Source: Pachypanchax playfairii
Taxonomy: Eukaryota > Chordata > Actinopteri > Cyprinodontiformes > Aplocheilidae
NCBI GenBank assembly: GCA_006937955.1
Contig: SSNP01000251.1
Span: 381,301-445,300 of the forward strand
Reading direction: 5' to 3'
DNA length: 64,000 bases
This document shows positions 56,701 through 64,000 of the stretch, one piece after another (the stretch's first letter is position 1; each line of letters opens with the position of its first letter). Under the pieces are notes generated by a model, which saw only the letters and a program-made list of their open reading frames with translations, ran no database searches and was not told where the DNA came from. Position numbers and translations under genes: made by a program.

Positions 56701-58002
56701 ACAGAAGAGTATGAACAGAGTGTGCATCATCTCAACACTCTAACAAAACACACACAGTCCTACACACTCTCCTGTTAAAGAGGAAGTGTTCCGGGCATGG
56801 CGGAGGGATTATGTTGGATATGCCAAGCAGATCTTGTTGAACTCTAGTGATACTTGAACTTGAGGGTGTTTGGGCTTAGCAGCTGTCTGGGTTTAAATTC
56901 TCTCTGTCTCTAACCTCTTTGTCTCCTGTGAAACAGTTTCTTGCATTTTTCCCAACACCGTGCTCGTGTATACACAGTTCACTCAAAAAGAACTCAAAAT
57001 GATAATAATAATATTTGAATATTGCTCAGATTTAAAAGTTTAAAGTGCTTATGATGACCTGTAATGCAAAAAGGCTCATTTTTAGACGTAAACAATGAAA
57101 TGCTCCATGACAAAAATGCAAAAATCAGCAAGAATTCCATTAGTGACACATTCTGAAAGGTTTGCTCACTCCACTTGAATTTTATTTTATAAACTTGTGA
57201 GTTTCCTGGCAGGTGACATGACGTCAGTGCGGCTAATACGCATCAGAAAATTTCTAACTCAACATGACGGGCTGCAAAAATCCAGATTCTGTGTGACTCA
57301 AACTTGTAACAACAACAACATTCTCAACAGAATTTACTGATCCTGCCAGAATTTGAAGTTAAAAACAGCTGGAGACAGACATCTTCTTTATTACTGTGAC
57401 TTTTCGGGACCAAGCAGACCACAGAAATACTAAGTCATGCTTGGCAGCAGCTCCAGGCTCTGACACAAGCTCCTTTCTCAGACTCAGCCTTTCTACACAG
57501 AAAACAGGGTTTTGTTCCCCAAATAATAAACAACCAGACGGGAACAGGAGGCCAGATACTTGTTCCATCCAGTTGCAGGGTTGTTATAGGTAACCAGATT
57601 TCCACAGTGACAGCCACATACTGAACACCAGCCAGTCATACATCTGCCATCTGGACGGAAGAGAACTAACAGAAGACCAGCTGGACACAGATGTGATCAT
57701 TACATGAGAAATGTTGCAAACAGTCTTCTGGGTTTCCACAGACAAAGAGAAAGATGCTCTTTGTTGAAGTTTATGTTTGCAAATTTTAGTCAATACGTCA
57801 TTGTTGCTACAATAAAACAGTGAGTGATAAATTGCTTGTTATCAACAAAACTGGACTTTAATTGAGTGGAAAGGGAACCAAATTATTTCAAGCATCATGT
57901 TTCCTCTCATCTCTGCACCTGTGCTCTTGATGAATCTATTTTTAATGGAATTTCTAACGAGGTTCACCACTCATCTCCCCCTGTCCATCTGTCTTCAGTG
58001 GT

Positions 58003-58033
<31 letters not shown>

Positions 58034-61000
58034 CTGGGGCTTTCCTCATGCAGCAGATGTAGAACCAGCAGTCAGGATGCAGTGTAACTTCTGGGAGCTG
58101 CACTTTTTGCACTAAGAGGTTAATTATATTTGTTAACAACACAACAGATCATGAGTTTAACCTGTTCATCAGAATTAAGATGCTGACAAATATAATTACC
58201 ATAAAACCAGTCCAGCCAACTGTAACATTTCTATTTAATTGATCTTAAAAAAGTTTGATGCTAAATGAAAAGACTCGCAATGCTGCACCGATAACACAGT
58301 CCGTCTTTCCATACAAATCTCATTTCAAGTATTTGCACGGTTCAGTGAGTTAATTGTTCTCTTGTGACTGGACGGAACATCAAATAGAAACTAAAACATA
58401 ATGGCATCTCCTGTGGATTCTGCTGACTTATGTGATTTATTACCAGTCGCCTTCCCCCACAGGTAACACTCCTCGCTCGGTTGAACACATTTCCTGTTAC
58501 AGTGCAGAGTGGACGCAGCCTACTTTCTGTTGGAGCGCAGTTTCTGACTCTTTTTGTGGTATTATCAAGGAAAAAGTCAGCTGACTGAACATATACTAAC
58601 CCATTAAGATCTAATTGTTTCAATCAGAATCTGTTGTGTGGGTTGTAGGAAACTAGTTTGTCTAATTTATGACTCCTCCCCTCAAAAATGTTCTGCAGAT
58701 TATACACAGTGATACTTTTCTAAATAAAAATACAATGTGGAATTAGAATCTAACACAAATACTTGTAATGCATGTAGAAATTCATACAAAGTACAATTTT
58801 AAAACTGTTTAATGTGAATATAATTACATTTATTAGAATCCTATTCAGTGTTGATGCACTTGTTTGCTATTCATCCACTGCTTTATCTCTTGTGCACTCC
58901 GTCTCAATACTTTTTATCTGTAAATTTGATAGAACTACAATCCTTTATGCATCTTCAGCGCAGTTATTGCATGTCTCCTCTCATAACCCACACAAGGTAA
59001 ACCTGGACATGTAGATAAAAACATTTATGCAAATCTTCAAACACATACGGTTCGTTAATGCTCAGCTCCCTGAAGAATTATACGTGCATCCACGTAGAGT
59101 TGGAGTGTATATTTAGCACAGGAATTTAAACACTGCTGCTTTACATGCCTGATTGTTTTAGTAGGTCATGAGATGAAGCTGCATGAATGTGTGTCAGTGG
59201 AGAAAAAGGCAAAGGAGGAAGAAAACATGCTTAATATAATGAAAATGATAACCGTGTGATAAATACCAAGAATCTATCATCTTATGAATTTCATTTCAAC
59301 TTAAAAAAAAAAAACATGGAGACAACATTTAAGATTGTTTTTGAAGATTAAAAAATTACCACTCAACCTTAAAAACATCAGCAGTTTGGACAAATTACAA
59401 AGAAACACTTAAAAGTGTTTATAAGTGAAGACTTGAGAATAAACCTGACCATCACGTGAATAATAACACGTAACAGGAGGTCATTTTCTTGTAGAAAACA
59501 AGTCTCGGAGAGCCTGACTGCACTTAGACTCGCTTTAATGAGCGCAAAGTGTTTCTCTTTGTATCTCTCAACAGTTAATGGCTCACTATTAAGAAGAGAG
59601 TGCAGAGAAAACCTTATCAGCAGAGAAGTGAGGGAACACGGAGGGAGATAAGAAGTTGGGGGAAGGGGGGGAGGGGGGAGGTGGGGCAGTCCAAATCGCC
59701 TGGCTCAATATCTGACTGACTGGAGATTAAAAAAATAAATAAATAAAAGCAGAAGAACTGCGAGCTTCACTTATACAAGATCAAAGAGCGCGAGAGAGTC
59801 TGATGCAGGAGGGGAAAAAAAGCACGTTTAAATGAACGAGACAGAGAACGGAGACAAAGAAGAAAGAGGTGTGTCTGCGCTCACTGACTCAGCTATTGGA
59901 AATCAATTATAGTCATTAAATGAATCAGCAGAAGCAGATGAGTTATCTCTTTCAGATCAATATTTATTAGACTGCTGCTCTGAAACATGTAGTTACAGAT
60001 GAGTGATAGAAATATATAATATCCTAATATTTGTCATGGTGACTTTCATCTCACTGTTTCAGCATGCAGTGAGTTTAAACATGCCTATATCAATGATGTT
60101 GATAAGTTAAGAAAATTAAATACAGCAGCAAAACTTTTTTTATATAATAATCCATATTTTGCAATAAAAGTATTAGATTAAAAACTTTGTATTTGAGCTG
60201 GAGGATCAGTGCAAGATGAAGGAAAACAGATGTAAACAGAAGAGAAACAGCGTTAACACAAACATCTCCTCCTCTCTGCCATCCATGCTTAGATGATGCA
60301 GCTGGTAACGTGAGCGAGGGCTTAATCCTAATCCCTCGCCACGTGTCTTCATCTGACAGAGTTTGGATGGAGATGCTTCTGAAGCCAAGTCACATCAACC
60401 TCTGACAGGCATCATGTAGCTCCTCCTTCCTGCACCCACCTGCACTCTGACGAATCCATATCCGCTTTTTTCATTTAATAACTAACATTTTCTGTTATTA
60501 TCTTTTTAGTGAGAACACAGAAATTAAAAGAGCAACTCAAAGATCAGCCTCTGATGAACCTGGATGATCCTGAGTATTAAACTGCTGTAGGTGAGCCAGA
60601 TTATGTAATTAACAGATTGACCTTTGAACTCATCCGAACCTGACGAACAAGGAGGCTCATTAACTCGTGATTTGGTGACCGTCATGTTCTTGTATTAAAC
60701 AGAAGAATGAGACTGAAAGAATAGACCTAACACGTCGAGCTGATCACGTCATTCTCAATCCTGATCGATTAAAAACATGTTCCTTCTAAAACCAACTCAA
60801 TCGAAGCTCTTCTCCAGAATCATCACGTCCTGAACGAGCAAAGATTCACTTCCTTCATCAGCTGTAATCAGCAGGGACGTCTGCGAGTGTGTGAGGGTGT
60901 AACGAAGCTCATTGACCTCCTGAGGACAAAACACGCAGCCTGCTCGTGTTTCTGCAGTTTAGCTGACCCGGTCTCTGAACATTAGTCTGGTTGGATGCTC

Positions 61001-62405
61001 CACAACACACACGAGCCAGCAGAGAGGGCAGTGAAAGAGGGGAGCGAATGACATCATGGTTTGAGTGAATCTGGACGGCAGCAGCAGAAATGTATGATGT
61101 CATTTTGGCCTACGGGTCTAATGACGGCTGCTGTGTAGACTTACACTATTACAACTCTGACGTCCATAAAAACAATGTACAAGATGTACAAGAGGCTGAA
61201 AAATCCTAAACTACCATTAACTACCACTTATTTCATGGGAAAACATGAAATTGTTGTTGGGTTTAAGGTAAGAACAACTTTTACATTCTATAAACACGAG
61301 CTGAGAAACTTGTTTAACACCGAACCGCAACAACACATTGTTTCACACGGCGATGTAGAAAAAAAAAAAGCACCTGACTGTGATTTTTAGGATATTTAAA
61401 TGTCAGCTGTTTCCTCGGGGGAAACACCTCCAACCTCTCTAACTTAACACGCGCTGCTACACCTGTTTTTCAGGTCAGTCAAACCAACAGACCTCGTTGC
61501 ATTTTCCTCTTGCTGTTACAGGAAATCAATGATTCCAGTAAATGAACCTGGTTTTAGTCAAACGCTTGACTTTAGATTTTACACTGAAAACTTTGTTGCT
61601 CTAAAGAAAAGATCAATGCAAATGCTTTTATTCATCAGTTATTCATGAAAACACTGAGGTGTGGGTTCACCCCCTCCACCTGACTGCACATCTTTGATTT
61701 GCTTTGTTAGATGATGGAATTCCCCTCGTCTTATCGGCTGTAAGTCCTCACAGGGAGCAATAAATCCCATTGATTTTTTCATTATGTGAAAATGGCACTT
61801 ATTTAAATGGGACTTATTTAAGCAAAGTGAAAGATAAATCATGTTCTTCAGGGGAAGAAATCCTGAAACTGATGTCATACTGATGTGTCATCCTGTTTTC
61901 CTGAGTCATTCTCTCACACCCAGAACAGAGAATGGTTTATCCTTCTAGCAGGAAATAAATCTCTGAAACGGATCGACGAGCAAAGTGTCCTGCTGTGACA
62001 CTCCTGTTCAACAAACTGATTGCAATTAACCAGCAGCAGAGAAACATGTTCTAAACATTCGTATGATGACATCAAGCAGAACCAAGGAAGTGCTATGAGT
62101 AAGAGACTGTTTCTCATCTTCCTCCTGTCTGTGTTTATTAGCTCTCCTGATTGTAGCTGACTCACAACGACAGATTGTTGACATTATTCCTGTAAATGCT
62201 TCAGTCCTCAGATGCTTACAGACCTGTTCCCTGCAGATTTAAAGTCACGCTGAACTCCTTCTGAACTAAAAACACCTCCACCTTGGTTCAAGTTTAGCCA
62301 GTCAGCTGCTGACATGTCAGAGGATTTGTTAGTTTTACCGTTGCAGAACTGGAGCAGTGATGAAGTGTCATACAGGCTGCTGTAGCTGGAAAACCCGTCC
62401 TCCAT
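41768..62405 (-). CDS. eml1: EMAP-like microtubule-binding protein EML1
   Basis: Core exons in transcript order: 62405-62339, 52919-52737, 51486-51354, 50074-49946, 49799-49771, 46772-46643, 46106-45957, 45852-45783, 45645-45535, 45452-45357, 45280-45143, 45044-44945, 44654-44503, 43704-43579, 43502-43371, 43189-43122, 43028-42940, 42784-42687, 42480-42393, 42281-42186, 42110-41980 and 41893-41768. They total 2442 bases and 813 residues; human EML1 has 815. All phases agree. Exon 2 encodes the trimerising coiled coil (about 32-75), followed by a basic Ser-rich linker. The HELP motif begins at EEGYVKMYLKG near 181, then the tandem WD40/TAPE region runs to the C-terminus. EML1 binds microtubules and affects spindle orientation and cilia in neural progenitors. 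An in-frame Met at 62501-62499 could extend the N-terminus by 32 residues. I chose MEDGFSSYSS because it equals the known vertebrate start. Confidence 0.96.
47030..47043 (-). terminator. Possible poly(A) signals inside eml1
   Basis: Two minus-strand AATAAA hexamers (TTTATT at 47030-47035 and 47038-47043) lie about 310 bases after the TGA of the candidate alternative last exon. They would support early polyadenylation of eml1. Confidence 0.35.
47350..47605 (-). CDS. eml1: Candidate alternative last exon of eml1
   Basis: An open frame of 85 codons ends at TGA 47352-47350. A CAGCAG acceptor ends at 47606, preceded by a pyrimidine-rich tract. One base followed by full codons fits the two bases left over by the eml1 exon at 50074-49946, so direct splicing gives ...KKSDSSAKQTGKSSSP and an 84-residue basic, Ser-rich tail ending SPSQYFQICY. 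The product would keep the coiled coil and basic linker and lose HELP and all WD40 blades. The tail resembles the linker in composition. I know of no counterpart in mammals. It could instead belong to an unrelated nested transcript or be a chance frame. Confidence 0.35.
52543..52596 (-). CDS. eml1: 18-codon optional exon of eml1
   Basis: A TATAG acceptor ends at 52597 and a GTAGGC donor begins at 52542. The 54 bases are in frame, take over one base from exon 2 and leave one base, so inclusion adds DPAMVRKSPSADSNVGKS between the coiled coil and the next linker exon. Human EML1 has two isoforms that differ by 19 residues, which fits. The insert is Ser-rich and basic. Confidence 0.75.
55200..55920 (+). 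mobile_element. CpG-rich repeat-like segment with relic frame
   Basis: The segment starts near TAAAGGCAGGGTGTACG and differs from the intron around it in CpG density. On the + strand a frame without ATG (about 55555-55820) reads KLPKTNRKRKAVVEIATRKK followed by ERAKSRICIGAAAFTWWRQL. Arg/Lys-rich segments followed by R-x-(R/K)-I-x-I-G-x-A-F-x-R-W-R-x-L recur in many predicted teleost proteins of mobile origin, as far as I recall. I found no terminal inverted repeat by eye. A short-lived fossil of an exonised mobile element is the simplest reading. Confidence 0.4.
58003..58032 (+). repeat. 30-base poly(G) tract
   Basis: Thirty consecutive G on the + strand, therefore poly(C) in the eml1 pre-mRNA. 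The true length may be misestimated in an assembly. Confidence 0.95.
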
Positions 62406-63030
62406 TCTCAACCTGCTGTCCTCCTCTGCTCCTTCTCTCCTCCGGTGACTCTTCTTCTTTAGTTTATCGTTCACAAGGCGCTCCCTCCATTCACTCTGCA
62501 CGGGTCAGGCTCCCTGGGTGAGTCACCATGGTAACCCATTCACTCCGATTATGTCATGTGAACTCCTGTTTTTCTTCTTCTGGTTAAACACCCACTGATC
62601 AAAAAGTCCTGAAGTACAGCAAAAACCCAAAAAGCTGAGGGATGTCTGAATAGACCCGGACAGGAATCTGATGATGCTCCTCTTCTCTCTGCTCCTCCTT
62701 GTTCAGCAGAGGCAGCTGCGACTCTTTGGATCTCACTGATCTCTGGCTGAAAAACAGCTTTAAGAGAGCTAACAGCAGCAGGCAGGCTGTGTGTGTGTGT
62801 GTTTGTGAGCAAAAGCTGTGTGAGTGTTCAGATAAGGCTTGGGACAGCCCAGCCTCCTTCCTGTCACACAGCGTGGACGAGTCAGAGCGCAGGAGGGGCA
62901 GGGCCTGTCTGATAGATCCTCCTCCTCCACTTCAAGAAGAGTAAAACATATGAAAGGAAATGAAACAGGAGAGAAAAAGTCAAAGAAAATAAGCTGAAAG
63001 TGTTTTGAAGATGAATTAAATAAAACTATA
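62406..63030. other. eml1 5'UTR and upstream region
   Basis: The first 200-500 bases should hold the 5'UTR and promoter, including the X-box at 62522-62535 and a short (GT)n run near 62790. No other gene is visible before the Tc1-like fossil starting at 63031. Confidence 0.5.
62522..62535. promoter_or_regulatory. RFX X-box upstream of eml1
   Basis: GTCACCATGGTAAC satisfies the X-box consensus GTNRCC-N2-RGYAAC exactly. It lies about 117 bases before the eml1 start codon. RFX factors bind such sites in genes for cilia and microtubule functions. Confidence 0.5.
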
Positions 63031-63657
63031 AAACCTCAGTTCCAAAAATGCTGGGACCCTGTGTTAGATGTAAATAAAAGCAGAATAACTCACAAATCCA
63101 TGTTTTATTATTATTTGTGAACTTAAAAATATATTAATGCTAAAACTGAGACGTTTTAACTATGAGCTCATTTGGAGTTTGACAGAAGCAACACAAAAGC
63201 AAAACTCAAAAAGTTGGAAACAGTGGCAGCAAAAAGTTTTAAAGTAATTGGCATAATTAAAAAAAACTTCAGGGACATTTTGCAAATAATTTGATTAATT
63301 GGCAACAGCTCAGTATGACTGATGAGTCATTCATTCTGAGAGGCGGACTGAGATTCACTAATCTGCAACAAGCTGCTTCAAAAAATTCCTCCACAATTTG
63401 AGAAAAATGTTCCTCAGTGTAAAATTGCCAAGACCTTGAAGATCACACCATCTACAGGGAATAACATCAAAATATTCAGATAATTAGGAGGAAGGTCAAA
63501 GGTTGAAACTGGATGCTTGTGATTTGGGGACCTTGAGGCTGATATGACTGTCTGTCAACACAGTTCTACATGTGATCCACAAACACAGCTAAAGATGGAT
63601 CATAGAAGAAGAAGTCAGACGTAAACATGATCCAGTAACACCATCATCATCCCTGGA
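63031..63657 (+). mobile_element. Decayed Tc1-like transposon, left part
   Basis: After a TA at 63029-63030 the sequence AACCTCAGTTCCAAAAATGC with GGGACCCTGTG follows the end of a Tc1-like family very common in fish, whose ends read AATTCCAAAAAAGTTGGGAC. The interior (63340-63657) follows the start of its transposase gene (ACAATTTGAGAAAAATGTTC, then AACATGATCCAG), but with many substitutions, gaps and stops. The right half is missing; homology stops near CATCATCCCTGG. It is much older than the copy at 33741. Confidence 0.75.
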
Positions 63658-63783
63658 TCGTTTATTTCACATGTACGTTAGATGACATGAAATTAAGTTT
63701 TACAAAAAGTAAATAAATAAATAAATAAAATCCGGAGCTTAGAATGTTGATTGTTTGTAAAGATGGACTTGATCATTCCCTCA

Positions 63784-63785
63784 TT

Positions 63786-63828
<43 letters not shown>

Positions 63829-64000
63829 TTTGTTTGTTTGTTTGTTTGTTTGTTTGTTTGTTTGTTTGTTTGTTTGTTTGTTTGTTTGTTTGTTTGTTTG
63901 CCCACTCACTCACTCACCCACCCACTCACTCACTCACTCACTCACTCACTCACTCACTCACTCACTCACTCACTCACTCATTTATTTATTTATTTATTTA
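63784..64000. repeat. Compound tetranucleotide microsatellite
   Basis: Four blocks follow without spacers: (TTTA)n at 63784-63831, (TTTG)n at 63829-63900, (CACT)n at 63902-63979 with a few CCCA variants at its left end, and (TTTA)n again at 63980-64000. The last block runs off the window. Confidence 0.95.

Larger units (their letters stand above)
52920..62338 (-). other. eml1: eml1 intron 1 (about 9.4 kb)
   Basis: Mostly AT-rich non-coding DNA. Exceptions are a CpG-rich, repeat-like segment at about 55200-55920, an 11-G run near 56245 and a 30-G run at 58003-58032. Open frames here have no splice signals in phase with eml1 and show no known motif. Confidence 0.6.

Noticed and set aside
57866..58142. 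Gly- or Pro-rich open frames around the poly(G) run
   Set aside because: They are artefacts of translating a homopolymer.
62403..62501. Upstream in-frame Met of eml1 at 62501
   Set aside because: The frame is open, but the vertebrate protein starts at MEDGFSSYSS. I kept the extension only as a note.

Overview
The window is nuclear DNA from a ray-finned fish, most likely a percomorph teleost. The coding exons match vertebrate proteins almost residue for residue, introns carry consensus GT-AG ends, the non-coding DNA is AT-rich with many microsatellites, and the mobile DNA consists of Tc1/mariner elements and LINE tails of types common in fish. There are no operons, CRISPR arrays or bacterial features.

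Layout from left to right: (1) the 3' end of an unrecognised + strand gene, 1-339; (2) tpp1 (+), the lysosomal tripeptidyl peptidase, 13 exons, 1203-4934; (3) yy1 (-), the four-zinc-finger factor, 5 exons, 6786-9030; (4) degs2 (+), a sphingolipid desaturase, 3 exons, 10525-14180; (5) evl (-), Ena/VASP-like, 13 core exons plus a very large in-frame optional exon, 16918-39487, with a first intron of about 14.4 kb holding a nearly intact Tc1/mariner element; (6) eml1 (-), the microtubule-binding EMAP-like protein, 22 core coding exons plus an 18-codon optional exon and a candidate alternative last exon, 41768-62405; (7) eml1 upstream DNA ending in a decayed Tc1-like fossil and a compound tetranucleotide microsatellite.

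The run eml1-evl-degs2-yy1, with its orientations, is the order I know from human 14q32.2 (EML1, EVL, DEGS2, YY1), seen here reversed. Tpp1 next to yy1 is not part of the human block. The genes do not form one pathway. They cover lysosomal proteolysis, transcription, ceramide synthesis, actin filament elongation and microtubule organisation.

I did not find a clearly new multi-gene system. The items most worth a second look are: a 307-codon cassette exon in evl; a possible alternative 3'-terminal exon in eml1 giving a protein without the WD40 region; twin TCACGTGA boxes in the tpp1 promoter; a cluster of YY1-type sites inside yy1 intron 1; an X-box upstream of eml1; and a DD36E-spaced Tc1/mariner element disabled by one visible nonsense codon. 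Exon coordinates were read by hand from splice signals, phase and protein similarity remembered from the families. No alignment was run.
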